NCBI GenBank assembly: GCA_914767885.1
Contig: CAJZBQ010000056.1
Location: 496,001 to 560,000, forward strand
Direction: 5' to 3'
DNA from: Blepharisma stoltei
Lineage: Eukaryota; Ciliophora; Heterotrichea; Heterotrichida; Blepharismidae
Length of the DNA stretch: 64,000 bases
Part shown: in pieces, positions 1-10,715 of the stretch
Layout: every line of letters starts with the position of its first letter
How positions within the stretch are numbered: position 1 is the stretch's first letter
The notes under the pieces: generated by a model
The model's database searches: none
What the model saw: the letters and a program-made list of their open reading frames with translations, nothing else
What the model was told of the DNA's origin: nothing
Program-made: the position numbers and the translations under genes

Positions 1-238
1 AAGCAAATATTAATTTAATTTGCAAAATTTATGTTTTAAAACGCAATTTGTTTAAAATTAAACAGAATTAGCTCTAGATTTCATTATACTAATTATCACT
101 TATATATCAAAATTTTTTTTCCATTAAAATTTTTTCTATTAAAAAAATTTTTGTTCACTCACGGAGGGTGGGGTTTTTGGTCAAAAAATGGCGATTTTTC
201 TAATGGTTTTGTTCGCTCACGGAGGGGGGGGGGAGTTA
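1..238 (+). mobile_element. Family A MITE / germline insertion, right part only
   Basis: This is the right portion of a family A element cut by the window edge. It matches the last ~235 bp of the complete copy at 6766-7162: AT-rich core, then two direct copies of the terminal repeat (CTCACGGAGGGTGGG near 160-174, then GTTCGCTCACGGAGG at 210-224), a G-run and GGGGAG followed by TTA at 236-238. It lies inside the reading frame of the YeeE-like gene on the minus strand, so the rest of that gene should lie beyond the window start. Confidence 0.85.
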
Positions 239-1274
239 GAAGCTTTTCTTTTCTCGCTTTCCATTTCTTTAATACAAAATCTATAAAAACCTGCCCAATT
301 ATAATAAATAAAAGCTCTAATGCTGCTTGAGGTAAAAGAACTAAATTAGCCATGGCAGGGCCTGGACAAAACCCTGTAAGTCCCCAGCCTATTCCAAACA
401 GTGCAGGCCCAATAATAATTCCATAATCTATTTCCCTATTTGTCGTTACGTTGAATTTCTCGCTGCATATAGGTTTTTGCTGTTTTAATATCCAATTAAA
501 TGCAAATAAATTGACTCCTACAGCGGATGCCATAACAAAGATTAAGCTTGGGTCCCATCCATCAGCTAGTGTTAAAAACGCTAAGATTTTTGTCCTTCTG
601 CACATTCCAGACAATAATAATCCTAAGCCAAATATAGCCCCTGTAAGGCATGAAATTCATAAGTCTAATTTCTTTATTTTGGTAGTCGCTGCTGATAAAG
701 CAGTAATAGCAGCAAGCACTAAAAATCCAATAAAAGCTGCTAAATAAATCCACCCGCTTACAAGTCTATAAGTATCATAAGTACCAGTACTTACATCGAG
801 TGTATCATTTAAGAATGGCTTATAATGTCTTAAAGTAGCTGTTGCAAGTCCAAAAGACAAAAATATGCAAGTAGCTATAATAGATCTAGGGGCTAGTCTA
901 GGAACTCCACATACAGCGTGCCCACTCGTGCAGCCGTTTCCCCATTTTGTTCCAACTCCTATAAATAGTCCACCAAGAATTCATCCAGCTGCGTCTAAAT
1001 CGTCACCAGCGTCTTCGCCATCGAAAACCTTTTGGCCACTAACTTCTTTGTCAGTTCCCAGTCTAAACATCATTATAATTCCTATTAACCCTATCATAAA
1101 GCTGATTTTTCATATCAAGCCTTCTTTCTTATTCCATGTTGAAATAGTAAAAAGAATTCCACTAAGGCCGGTGATTCTTCCCATAGCAAATAAGTTGATT
1201 ATTGTAGAAATCGATATTAGGAAGCCACCTAAAAATGCAAAGCCAACAGAGGTGCCATCTCAGTAGATACCCAT
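239..1274 (-). CDS. YeeE/YedE-family sulfur (thiosulfate) transporter, 3' part outside window
   Basis: Predicted multipass membrane protein of the YeeE/YedE sulfur-transport family (bacterial TsuA/YeeE imports thiosulfate). Seen: many hydrophobic segments and the two family signatures, GNGCTSGHAVCG in the first half and GWGLTGFCPGPA in the second; in this family the cysteines of these repeats line the substrate path. The start is ATG at 1274 (MGIYWDG). Two TGA codons read as Trp, at residue 5 and in LDLWISC near 655, join fragments that would otherwise look separate. The frame runs straight into the family A insertion at 236-238, so the C-terminus continues outside the window. The family is mostly bacterial with scattered protist members, so ancient transfer is possible; base composition is not unusual. 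Confidence 0.85.
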
Positions 1275-1929
1275 AATTGTATATGCTTAATTAAGGCCAT
1301 GTTTTTAATTTAATAAAATTCAGTGAAATATAATACCGTATACAGAAGTATTCACTTGTTATTTTAAAGATTTATTGCTATAACTTGTTTTTTCTTATAA
1401 ATTTTAGTTAATTATAAATAAAATATAATGAGCTTTCAATTATTCTTTACTGCTTATTTTTACATTAAACATGAATCATTCGATGAATAATTTATAGCTT
1501 TTCGTTTAGAATGACTAATTTTTTACTTATGCTTATTATTTTATTTTGCAAATGAAATAATTGCAATTTCAAATTTAAAACTTCAGAGAGCCCTTTTATA
1601 TGCATAAATGCACGAATATTTAAGCATCAATGACTTTGTTTTTTACTCTTTAGATATACGTAAGTCAATTAAACATTTTTAGTTATTTTTATGGAATAGA
1701 TGAATTGATTCAATTTCTTAATTTAATTATCTAATTTATAAACTTTTAATAATTAGCTTTGTTTGCGAAATATTTCTATTATAGCTTATCTTTAAATATA
1801 TCAAAATTTAAGTTTAAAGTTCATAATTCTATAACTCTAGCTATAAAAGTCTCTTAACGCTATTTCCTTTATAATCCAACCATCCGTCCATAATCTTCTC
1901 AAGAAACCGCTTCAATTTATATAAAAATT
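1275..1929. other. Intergenic, no gene seen
   Basis: AT-rich spacer between the divergently oriented YeeE-like and dynein intermediate chain genes. No open frame with protein-like composition, no inverted repeat and no RNA gene was recognised. Confidence 0.6.
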
Positions 1930-4029
1930 ATGGTAGAACCTTATAGTTACAAGAAGAAGCGACGAGAATTCGAAAGACCACCCGTATTCGAAGATTCTGA
2001 GCTAAAGCCCTTAGGAGGCACCTTAAGTACTCCAGCTCTGCAAAAGCAATACGTCGAGAAAAACCCAACTCACATAATCCTCGACAACATTCCTCCTCTT
2101 TCCACACATGATGTAAACACTGAAAGGGTGGTCACCGCAACCCGTAATATGAAACACATCGAAGGAGGCTGGCCGCGCGAAATCGACTACTCCGAAGAGC
2201 ACGACACCACAAAATGGCGCACAAGGCAGCTTAAAGACCCACTTCTGGCAGCGGCAGTTAAAGAGCTCGCGACTTTAACTGATCGTGCCATCAAGCAAAA
2301 CAACCAAATTGACATGTTTGAAGAATATTTTTTAGGCGAGCAAGTAGACCATTCAACAGAAACTTTGTCAACCAAAACACTTATGCTTTTTAAAGACCCT
2401 AATGACACAAAGCGAAGTGTCAGCAAAATTGCTTGGAACCCTGAAGGCCCTGGCAATAAAATTGCTGTAGCTTACTCTATATTAAGGTTCCAGCAAATGC
2501 CAGAAAAATTGTCAACCCAGTCTTACATATGGGATATGGCGGCACCTAATACAGCCTTTAAAACAATCCAAGGCTCCACTCCACTTGTAACTATTGCTTT
2601 TAACAATAAGTATACAGATTTCTTAGTAGGTGGAGGGTATAACGGGACCATCGGGGTTTGGGATGTGAGGGAAAAAACCAATACCCCATCTTGGCAAACA
2701 GCTATAGAAAAATCCCATCATGACCCTGTGTATGATATTTATTGGCTGCATGGGAAATCTGGCAACGAATTTGTCAGTATTTCTACTGATGGCCGCTTAA
2801 TGTGGTGGGATTTCCGAAAGGACAAAGATCCTACTGACTCTGCATATTTAACTGATGGAATCCAAAACTCAGAAACTAAGCAAGAAAGCATTCTAGGTGG
2901 AACTTGCTTAGAATACAACCCAGAAGCAGGAGCTACCAAGTACCTAGCAGGCACCGAACAAGGTGTTGTAGTTTTAGCAAACAAAAAACCACAAAAAGCT
3001 GTAGAAATCAGCCATAGGTATGGTATTGAAGGAGGAAAACATCATGGACCTATTTATTCAATTCAAAGAAATCCAGAAGAAGCCAAATGTTTTTTGACTG
3101 TAGGAGACTGGTCAGCTAAAATTTGGAGCGAGGAAATCAATACACCCATTATGACAACTAAGTATCATGATACTTATTTAACTGATGGATGCTGGAGCCC
3201 TACAAGGCCTGGAGTGTTTTTCTTAACCCAAATGGATGGGTGGCTGCAAATATGGGATTACCATTACAGGCAGAATGAAATTGCATTTTCCCATAAAGTT
3301 GGAGACTCGATGCTGACGGTGGTGACTGTACAAAATCAACCAAATGCAGGGAAATTTGGGTCACTTGTAGCAGTTGGAGACTCTGAAGGAACAGTCACAC
3401 TTATAGAGCTTTGCGAAAGCTTATATGAGCCTCAGTCAAACGAAAAAATTTCAATAAAACAGACTTTTGAACGTGAGTTTACAAGAGAAAAAAATCTTAA
3501 ACAAGCCAAAAGGCAGCAAGAAGGCAAAAAGCCTAAAAAAGAAGAGACTTCATTTGAAAAAGCCAGGGAAAAACAAAATGAAGCCCTTCGTAAGCTAGAA
3601 GAAGAATTTTTTGCCAAAGTTGGCATTGAAATAGGAGAAGAAAAGTCCCCAGAAAAATCCCCAGAACGCAGAGAAGCTGAACAAGACTTTACCCCTGTCC
3701 CACAAAAGCAAAAACCGCCTGAAATGGTCGAAAAGAAACAAAGCTTCAAAGAGATAGAACCTCAAGAAGTCCCACAGCAAGAAGAGGCTCAACTTGAAGA
3801 AGAAAAAGAAATGCCAGAAAATGAAAGCGAGCATGGCGAAATTGAAAAGGAAGAAGAGCAAGGAGAGGAAGTAGAAAAAGAAGGAGAAATGGAAGGGGAA
3901 CAAGAGCAGGAACAAGAGCAAGAACAAGAAAAAGAGCAAGAGCAAGAGCAAGAACAAGCACAAGACCCTGTAGTACAGAATGCAGAAGGAGGTGGAGGGG
4001 TAGATGGAGTCGTTCCACCAGAAATTTAA
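1930..4029 (+). CDS. DNAI2: Axonemal outer-arm dynein intermediate chain 2 (DNAI2/IC69-like)
   Basis: 699-residue WD-repeat protein matching the DNAI2 / Chlamydomonas IC69 group, which holds the outer dynein arm heavy chains at the base of the motor in cilia. Seen: a basic N-terminus (SYKKKRREFERPP), a conserved pre-WD segment with HIEGGWP and the CSP-like FEEYFLGEQ, then WD blades from about residue 160 to 500 (IGVWDVREK, LMWWDFRK, AKIWSEE, LQIWDYHYRQNE). The tail, from about residue 510, is a Lys/Glu coiled coil that ends in a long Glu/Gln low-complexity run before a short Gly/Val tail. No intron and no insertion. Start ATG 1930, stop TAA. Cilium-covered heterotrichs use such chains heavily. 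Assignment to IC2 rather than IC1 rests on the N-terminal region. Confidence 0.92.
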   Translation: MVEPYSYKKKRREFERPPVFEDSELKPLGGTLSTPALQKQYVEKNPTHIILDNIPPLSTHDVNTERVVTATRNMKHIEGGWPREIDYSEEHDTTKWRTRQLKDPLLAAAVKELATLTDRAIKQNNQIDMFEEYFLGEQVDHSTETLSTKTLMLFKDPNDTKRSVSKIAWNPEGPGNKIAVAYSILRFQQMPEKLSTQSYIWDMAAPNTAFKTIQGSTPLVTIAFNNKYTDFLVGGGYNGTIGVWDVREKTNTPSWQTAIEKSHHDPVYDIYWLHGKSGNEFVSISTDGRLMWWDFRKDKDPTDSAYLTDGIQNSETKQESILGGTCLEYNPEAGATKYLAGTEQGVVVLANKKPQKAVEISHRYGIEGGKHHGPIYSIQRNPEEAKCFLTVGDWSAKIWSEEINTPIMTTKYHDTYLTDGCWSPTRPGVFFLTQMDGWLQIWDYHYRQNEIAFSHKVGDSMLTVVTVQNQPNAGKFGSLVAVGDSEGTVTLIELCESLYEPQSNEKISIKQTFEREFTREKNLKQAKRQQEGKKPKKEETSFEKAREKQNEALRKLEEEFFAKVGIEIGEEKSPEKSPERREAEQDFTPVPQKQKPPEMVEKKQSFKEIEPQEVPQQEEAQLEEEKEMPENESEHGEIEKEEEQGEEVEKEGEMEGEQEQEQEQEQEKEQEQEQEQAQDPVVQNAEGGGGVDGVVPPEI

Positions 4030-4083
4030 TCAGCTAAACGATAAATATAAAGACTTATTTATTTCGTGTCATAAAATCTTATA

Positions 4084-5385
4084 ATGGATCTGTCAAAAGA
4101 GCTTTTTAATCAAACTGCCTGTGCAGCAGATGGCTCAGTTCAGAATCCTCTAATGAATGCAGTTTCTACACTTCTTACAGGTCCAGAAATAGCAGCATTG
4201 GATTCTGAATTCAATAACACCGAGCACGAGCATTTTCAAGATGCATGAGAAGAAGCTGAAGTCCAGCAAAAAATTGCTGAAGAAATTCCTCATGAGCAGC
4301 AGTTTGAAGAAGCATGACAAGATCAAGATATTTTTGAGCAAGCTTGGGTTGAGCATGACCCAAATGCAAATCCATGGACTACCAATTTTAGTAACCCAAC
4401 TCCTGAAGCCTTAGAACAATTTGTCAGGATGTGGCAACAAATGTGGCCTCAAGAGCTCCCCAAAACTCCTAATTACGTTTTCGATGAGTTTAATCCTTAC
4501 CTCCAAGCTGAAAATCCCTATGAAATTGCTATGGATTATTTAGCAAATAATCAAATAAACCATGCAATTTTAGCTTTAGAAGCTGTGATTATGAGAGACC
4601 CTAACAGCTCAGATATATGAAAATTACTAGGCCAGCTAAACGCTGAAAACGATGAAGATTTTCGTGCAATTGCTGCATTGGAAAAAGGCTATGAAATCGA
4701 TCCTTATAATCTGGATATTTTATTATCTTTAGGAATGAGCTTAATTAATGAAAAAAGTGAAGACATGGCTATTTCTCATTTACACACATGGCTATCGAAT
4801 CATCCTGAGTATCATAATATTCAAGCAGTTGGGGAATCTCCGAGGGAACAAATTAAAAATGCATTTGAGCAGGCTAGGAATTTAAACCCAAATGATGCAG
4901 ATATTTATCAAGTACTAGGAGCTCTGAATTTTATGACAAAGGATTATGAAATTGCTGCAAGTGCATTTTCAAGAGCTCTTCAGCTAAAACCTGATGATTA
5001 TTATATATGAAATAGATTAGGTGCTACCCTGGCGAATCAAGGAGATAGCCATTTAGCGATACAAGCTTATCAAAAAGCTTTGGAAATCAGACCAAGCTAT
5101 GTGAGAGCTTGGGCTAATTTAGGTATTGCCTATGCAAATATAGATGAAATGAACACAGCAGCTCGATTTTATTTATGTGCGTTATCCTTAAACCCTAATG
5201 CAGTTCAAATATGAAATTATTTACTTACAAGCTTCACATGCTTAAGAAGATGGGATTTAATTGAAAAATTAAAGCAGTTTAACCCCATGATATTTAAAGA
5301 TGAGTATGATATAGTTATAGCGAATGATTTACCACAAGCAAAACATGTGGAAAGTGATTGGGCTAATGAATTTATAATTGAGTAG
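4084..5385 (+). CDS. PEX5: PEX5, peroxisomal PTS1 import receptor
   Basis: 433-residue receptor that binds C-terminal SKL-type signals and carries matrix proteins to the peroxisome. Seen: an N-terminal Cys followed by NPLMNAV, matching the CGGANPLMK region whose Cys is monoubiquitinated for export in other PEX5 proteins; several W-x3-F/Y/E-like motifs (DAWEEAE, EAWQDQDIF, QAWVEHD) where PEX14/PEX13 would bind; then TPR repeats from about residue 145 (NPYEIAMDYLANNQ through ALSLNPNAVQIW). Six or more TGA codons read as Trp, some in the W motifs and at TPR Trp positions, so a standard-code search sees only fragments. ATG 4084, stop TAG. It lies 54 bp after the dynein chain on the same strand. 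Confidence 0.92.
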
Positions 5386-5459
5386 GTTTTGTATTTAGAC
5401 TTAAAAAAAATATTTATTATTAAATTCTCTTCTAAATAAAGCAAACTAATAAATTTAAA

Positions 5460-6011
5460 ATGGTTGACAACAACATTATGCCAACCTCCGGCCAAAGAGA
5501 AATTGATCCTATAACTCTTGCCAAAATCAAGCAGCAAGCTCAAGATCGTGAATATGACATTGTTGAAGAGCCTATAGGTAGAATTAAATTAAAAAATTAC
5601 ACTTCAGAAGATTCTACCTTAGCTAATGAAAAGCCATTTATAAGCTATTATTGCTCACTCTGTGGAGATCATGCATTTGTAAGCTCAGTTCCTCTCATAG
5701 AACTACCTAGACGTAGGACCGATTTTTCACTAATAATTCCAGCATCTCAATCAATGGTATTTCAGCGATATATGGCTCCTGGAGATATCATAGGAGTTCG
5801 CAGAGAAAATGGCATTGAAAAGCAGTGGAGGTGAAAATGCAAAGGCTGCAATATTGATTTAGGATACCAATGTGTAAATTTTGATAGCAAATTGCCCAAT
5901 GAAATAGCTCCACAACTATATAAAAACACAAATTCTGTTAAAGTTCAAGCAAAAAACCCAAATAAATTGAATTTTTATATATTAAGAAACGCCTTACTAT
6001 TCCTATCCTAA
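5460..6011 (+). CDS. STEEP1/CXorf56 (UPF0428) family protein
   Basis: 183-residue protein of the family named in animals for STING ER exit (STEEP1, formerly CXorf56), widely conserved and also linked to splicing-associated complexes. Seen: YYCSLCGDHAF near residue 65, LIELPRRRTD, then the second metal-binding pair WKCKGCNIDLGYQC near 125-138, where TGA encodes the Trp. The paired CxxC motifs are the family hallmark. Start ATG 5460, 74 bp after PEX5; stop TAA at 6009-6011. The last ~25 residues, after the second CxxC region, are poorly conserved and could be affected by an unseen intron. Confidence 0.8.
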
Positions 6012-6281
6012 ATCTAGCAGTTAATCTTTGTTCAATTAAAGAGCGGATATAAAAAAAAAAAACACTTGAAAAAAAAAAATATAGGATAAGACATATAGCG
6101 CCTGACTTCTGAGAAAAAACACTATGAAAATAAAATACTTTTGACATGTTAAAAATTAAAATTGATAAATAGAGATATAAGATGAAATTTTTAAATTTAA
6201 TCTTGTTTTTTTTAGCTTTTCTTTTGCTAAAGATTTATATTAGGGTGCGTGTTAAAATATAATTTTTAATAAAAACTTGCA

Positions 6282-6428
6282 ATGTGAAAAATCGTTAAAT
6301 CAAGTTTTGTATCACGAAAGGATTGGGAGTTAGCAACCGATGTAAGCTGTAGTGAGTTATTAGAAGAATTTGCTAGACTAAATAGCATCAAGAAAAGGCA
6401 AGAAATAGATAATGAACCAAATAATTAA
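6282..6428 (+). CDS. Possible small protein, 48 aa
   Basis: Short open frame starting ATG-TGA (Met-Trp under this code) with mixed, charged composition (KDWELATDVSCSELLEEFARLNSIKKRQE) and a predicted helix. It ends TAA at 6426-6428, just before the tRNA on the opposite strand. It resembles no family I recognise. Composition is more protein-like than random AT-rich frames, but length alone makes it weak. Confidence 0.3.
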
Positions 6429-6450
6429 AAATAATGCTAATATAAAAAGG

Positions 6451-6520
6451 TCTCCCGAGGAAGAATCGAACTTCCACCTCCAGCGTTACACCGCAGTCGT
6501 GCTACTTACACTATCAGGAG
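6451..6520 (-). tRNA. tRNA, probably Tyr(GUA), unusual anticodon arm
   Basis: Minus-strand cloverleaf parts: acceptor CTCCTGA pairs with TCGGGAG; T arm GGAAG-TTCGATT-CTTCC is perfect; D arm GTG...CAC is short; discriminator A. Directly after it comes CC then TTTTT, a Pol III terminator. A C1:G72 pair with A73 is typical of eukaryotic tRNA-Tyr, and a loop TGTAA fits anticodon GUA. The anticodon stem does not pair well (CTGCG against CGCTG, with a short loop), so the isotype is tentative and a degenerate gene or a tiny intron is possible. Confidence 0.6.
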
Positions 6521-6765
6521 CACTGAAAACGCTGCAAGCTTCAAGCTTATAAAGGTATTTTTGATCTTTTCGTCAAAATGAAATTAAAACTGTTATTAAG
6601 TGAATTTTAATTGAAAGCATATATATTGCATTTAAACTGAATATAAATAAATGAAAAGCAACGAATTTTAAAGTTTTAACTATGCAAAATCATATAAAAC
6701 TGTTTTAAATAAGATATTTTACATGCCTATAAGCAAAAATTGATTATTTATAAATCCTATTTTTC

Positions 6766-7162
6766 TTACTCCCCCCCCCCCCTCCGTGAGCGAACAAAAA
6801 AATTTTGTTCGCTCACGGAGGGGGGTTTAATTTTTTTTTTTAAAAAAAAAATTTATATATAAATTTTATAAAAAAAATATTTTTTTCGAAATTTAAAAAA
6901 ATCCTAATTTGCAAAAATTGGGAAGCAAATATTAATTTAATTTGCAAAATTTATGTTTTAAAACGCAATTTGTTTAAAATTAAACAGAATTAGCTCTAGA
7001 TTTCATTATACTAATTATCACTTATATATCAAAATTTTTTTTCCATTAAAATTTTTTCTATTAAAAAAAATTTTTGTTCACTCACGGAGGGTGGGTTTTT
7101 GGTCAAAAAATGGCGATTTTTCTAATGGTTTTGTTCGCTCACGGAGGGGGGGGGGGGAGTTA
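6766..7162 (+). mobile_element. Family A MITE, complete, intergenic
   Basis: Complete ~394-bp element flanked by TTA (6766-6768 and 7160-7162). Left end: CT-C-run then CTCCGTGAGCGAACAAAA, immediately followed by its own reverse complement, so the left end is a hairpin. An AT-rich core follows. Right end: two direct copies of the repeat (near 7078 and 7131) about 55 bp apart, then GGGGAG-TTA. No coding capacity. It lies between the tRNA and the next gene, so excision here is not testable from a reading frame. Confidence 0.9.
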
Positions 7163-7297
7163 AAGAATATTTATCCAATTTATAATGATTGAAGTTTTCA
7201 GATCTAGCAAATCGTTATTCTATTTGGGATTAAAATAAAATAGTCTAACTAATAGAAACTTGCAATTAATGAAATCTGCATAAATTATATACCTTCC

Positions 7298-7711
7298 TTA
7301 AATTCTCAACGTATGATCCATTCTTTCCAGTCTTTCTAAATCTTCTTTCAGCTTTTCACTTTCCTGCTGCATTTCTTCTATTGATTTTTCACCAGAAACT
7401 CTAATGCTATTTCGATCCCAAGCTCTATTAAACCTTTTCAAATCTTCAATGTAGAAATCAGATGCTGTTGCTTGTTTAAGCTCATTTCGACGTTGAATTG
7501 ACGATAACAGCTCTCTAATACGACCCAATTGATTTTTCGCATATTTTGAATTTTCAATGTTTTCTAGTTCTTTTTCAATTTCAAAAATCCAGTCATAAAC
7601 CCTTTTCCATCTTTCTTCCTTGAACCAGTCTTTCATTGATTGGCCTTTCGAATAACCACTTTCATCAGCTGCATGAGAAATGTTAATAATCGAGCCTGGG
7701 CGTAATGACAT
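7298..7711 (-). CDS. Hypothetical helical protein, 137 aa
   Basis: Open frame with ATG at 7711 and stop TAA at 7298-7300. The N-terminus (MSLRPGSIINISHAADE) is followed by predicted amphipathic helices rich in Glu, Lys, Arg and Leu (residues ~30-70 and ~105-135), consistent with coiled coil. No signal peptide or membrane segment. I do not recognise the family. The regular codon usage and clean start support a real gene. Confidence 0.65.
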   Translation of the reverse strand: MSLRPGSIINISHAADESGYSKGQSMKDWFKEERWKRVYDWIFEIEKELENIENSKYAKNQLGRIRELLSSIQRRNELKQATASDFYIEDLKRFNRAWDRNSIRVSGEKSIEEMQQESEKLKEDLERLERMDHTLRI

Positions 7712-9055
7712 TAATAATTATAAAATCAGGCGATTGTAGCCAATTTTTTATTTTGAATAAACCCTCACGTCTCAAACTTTTTATAAGATGAAATTGTTCT
7801 GTTATTATAAATGATATTGCTTTTCATCTTAAGCTATCTATAGGGGAAATAATCAGTTGAATACTTTATTTAAATAGAATTTTTTTTTAAAATTTAAAAA
7901 GCAGGCATACTAAGAATAACAGAACTATGGAAGCGCATAAATGATAAGATAATAGATCTAAAATGTCAGATTAATTTTAGTTATTTTCTTGTTTGACTGC
8001 AAATTCATCAATGTATACCCATGGATTCTGTCCATATTATCTTCTTGAAAATCATTCTTGAGAGCATCTTGATTTGCTAGTTTGTCATATTGCCTTTAAA
8101 TGGGTTTTTTACAGATAAAAGTCATTGCTATAGCAGTATAAATAGTGAGAACTTACTTGAATGCATTTTTATATTTAAAACCTTTAGAGCTCTTGTCCTC
8201 TATCCCCCTCGTACGTGTTTCATTCAATTTGGTTCAATCAAATAGGAAAATCTTTTCTCACATATAATAGAGGATACTTTTATAATTACAAAACTTGAAT
8301 TTGTATGTAAGATTGTTTCCATAAGGAACTTTATATAAAAAATATCTGTATAATTTTTTAAGGCTTTCTTAGAAAATTATCTTAGCCTCACAGACCAAAC
8401 CTTTATTATTTGCAGCCTACCTATTATTATATTTCTTGCAGAGATAATTTAATATAGAGGTCTTTTATTGTTCAATAAACTCAGAGAGGTTACTAAGTGA
8501 ATAAAAAATATAAAAATCTCCTGCAAGAGATGTTGAAAGTAATCACCTTATGAATTCCAATTTGACCTAGCATAGATTCACATCAAAATATTATTAAGAT
8601 TAACTAAGTTTGCTTCTCTAAAAAGGAGATTTAGATCGAATCAATTATTTCAATTTATTATTGCTGATATACAACAATTTAAAGATAAAATAGATAGAAA
8701 AATGCTTATTGGATTGAGAAGAGACCGTTATTTTAATTTCCATTATATGATTAGCTTAATTGAATTTTGTTAGTGCTTTAAAGGCCTAATTGCGTAAAGA
8801 GCTGAGCAAAGAATCAGCTATATAAACTACAAAATTGCCTTTTGTTATATGATTGCCAATTTATTTAGAAATAGATATGCTTTAGCTCACTGTTGTTAAG
8901 AATTCAAAGCAATTCGATTTTATATTTTTTGATTATTTGTAGAATATTAGGCTTTTAAAAGATCATCTATATTTAAGTATAAATTAAAATAATTCCCTAA
9001 TTTAGTTTAAAGAAAAATAAAGTCAGCAAATTATCTCCCATTTAAATTATTATCC
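7712..9055. other. Long intergenic stretch, nothing recognised
   Basis: 1.3 kb of AT-rich DNA with no open frame of protein-like composition on either strand, even with TGA as Trp, and no MITE ends. Small GC-richer patches near 8200 and 8600 were inspected but match no RNA gene I know. Either regulatory spacer or decayed sequence. Confidence 0.5.
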
Positions 9056-10598
9056 ATGAAAAGGTCCAAAATTTCTATTTCTCATCTCGAGAAACCCAAA
9101 ATTAAGAAATACAACGTTATAAACAGCATCCTTTCTAATCAAAACATATTTGTTTTGCCATACCAAGAAAGCACCACAAACGATGTTTGCATTCAAACAA
9201 ATGAAGCATGCTCTTATGAAAAAACAGAAGAGAGTCCAAAAAGCAAAGGCATAGAAATAATAAAATTAAAACCAAGTGAAGATATGGGAAACCCACTTAA
9301 TTGTGTATCACTATCCCTCAATTTAAGAAAAATTGAGCAAAAAATATCTAAAAAATATTTCATAGAAGAAAAGCCATCCCCTTCACCATCAACAGAATCT
9401 CGCATTGAGTATAAAAATTTGATGAAGGTTTATCAAAGTTCCGGAAACCTTCCCAAGCAAAAATCATTTTTATATAATGCTTCAACTAGTGAGGCTTCTC
9501 AAAGTTTGGCTTCAAGTGAGCATAACTCTCCTTTGAAGCCATCAGCATACCCAAAGGTTCAACTTTCTAAAGAGCTATTAGAATATAAAAGCCTTGCTGA
9601 TGCTTATCAAAATATAAGCGACCTTCCTAAATTAAAAATTGACAAAGAGCGCCCAAAAACCTCTTTAAGCCACCAGCGACGTAAATCTTGCTCTGATAAA
9701 TCAGTATTAGGACTGCAATATAAATATTTTGCCTCAAATATTGGCAAAGAAAAAAAGTCTGCTAACCCCCCCCCCCCCCTCCGTGAGCGAACAAAACCAT
9801 TAGAAAAATCGCCATTTTTTGACCAAAAACCCACCCTCCGTGAGTGAACAAAAATTTTTTTAATAGAAAAAATTTTAATGGAAAAAAATTTTGATATATA
9901 AGTGATAATTAGTATAATGAAATCTAGAGCTAATTCTGTTTAATTTTAAACAAATTGCGTTTTAAAACATAAATTTTGCAAATTAAATTAATATTTGCTT
10001 CCCAATTTTTGCAAATTAGGATTTTTTTAAATTTCGAAAAAAAATATTTTTTATAAAATTATATATAAATTTTTTTTAAAAAAAAAATTAACCCCCCTCC
10101 GTGAGCGAACAAAATTTTTTTTGTTCGCTCACGGAGGGGGGGGGGGGGAGTAAGTGCAATAAATGCAACTCTATTTACTGTGTATGCCATGATAGAATCA
10201 ATGACAATCTTTGCTTGAATTTTATTAAAGAGCATCAAAAGCAAGTTAATAAATGTGAAGAAATTAAGCAAGAAATAGGGTTTCTACAAAAGGAATTCCA
10301 GTCTTTTCAGAGGCAAAAAGGATCAGTATCTTCTAGCTTTTTTATAGGCGAAAATAATGAAAGCTTTGAATCCCCTAGGAAAAATTTGTATAAAAATAAG
10401 ATTAGCCATAGAAGGATAGCAACAGCTGGAGAAAAAGGAGAAAAATCAATAGAAAGTTTGGGAAGAAAAATGAAGCAAATTAGATTGGAAAATCGCAGAA
10501 GAAATTCCAACTCAAAGTCTTCAGTTAGTTTGAATTCTCCTGGCATTGTGGTATCGCAAATAGATACTTCTGCTTTAAAATGCAAAGTGAGAAGCTAG
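9056..10598 (+). CDS. Unknown Ser-rich protein, split by a family A MITE
   Basis: Two open parts, 9056-9762 and 10151-10598, join in frame when 9763-10150 is removed; the sum is 1155 nt = 384 residues plus stop. The N-terminal part is basic and Ser/Pro-rich with two related segments (ESRIEYKNLMKVYQSS... and SKELLEYKSLADAYQNIS...). Right after the junction lies a Cys cluster, CNKCNSIYCVCHD, which could bind zinc, then a coiled coil and a basic Ser-rich tail. Function not recognised. Without excision the N-terminal part would read into the MITE and stop. Confidence 0.75.
9763..10153 (-). mobile_element. Family A MITE inside coding sequence (germline insertion)
   Basis: Flanked by TAA at 9763-9765 and 10151-10153. 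The orientation is opposite to the 6766 copy: the duplicated-repeat end is on the left (CTCCGTGAGCG near 9778, CTCCGTGAGTG near 9835) and the hairpin end on the right (near 10097-10150). The left tip reads ACCCCC rather than ACTCCCC. Removal of 388 bp rejoins K-S-A-K-C-N-K-C in frame. Confidence 0.9.
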
Positions 10599-10715
10599 AT
10601 ATGGCACACCATATCTAAATATTTTAACTTTCATATGCTTCTTATATTTTAATTAAATCACTAAAGGAAAAATTATGGAAGCCACAATTTATATAAAAGT
10701 ATTATTATTAGGCTA

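Noticed and set aside
865..1266. 133-aa open frame on the plus strand
   Set aside because: It is the antisense shadow of the YeeE-like transporter, whose motifs on the minus strand are clear.
3432..4018. Several Leu/Phe-rich minus-strand frames that look like membrane proteins
   Set aside because: They are the complement of the Glu/Gln/Lys-rich tail of the dynein intermediate chain; low-complexity artefact.
6181..6262. 26-aa hydrophobic open frame (MKFLNLILFFLAF...)
   Set aside because: Pure AT-rich composition readily gives Phe/Leu runs; no start context, family or neighbour supports it.
7712..9055. Possible snRNA or other RNA gene in the long intergenic region
   Set aside because: No recognisable consensus, conserved stem or Pol III terminator with box elements; left as unannotated spacer.
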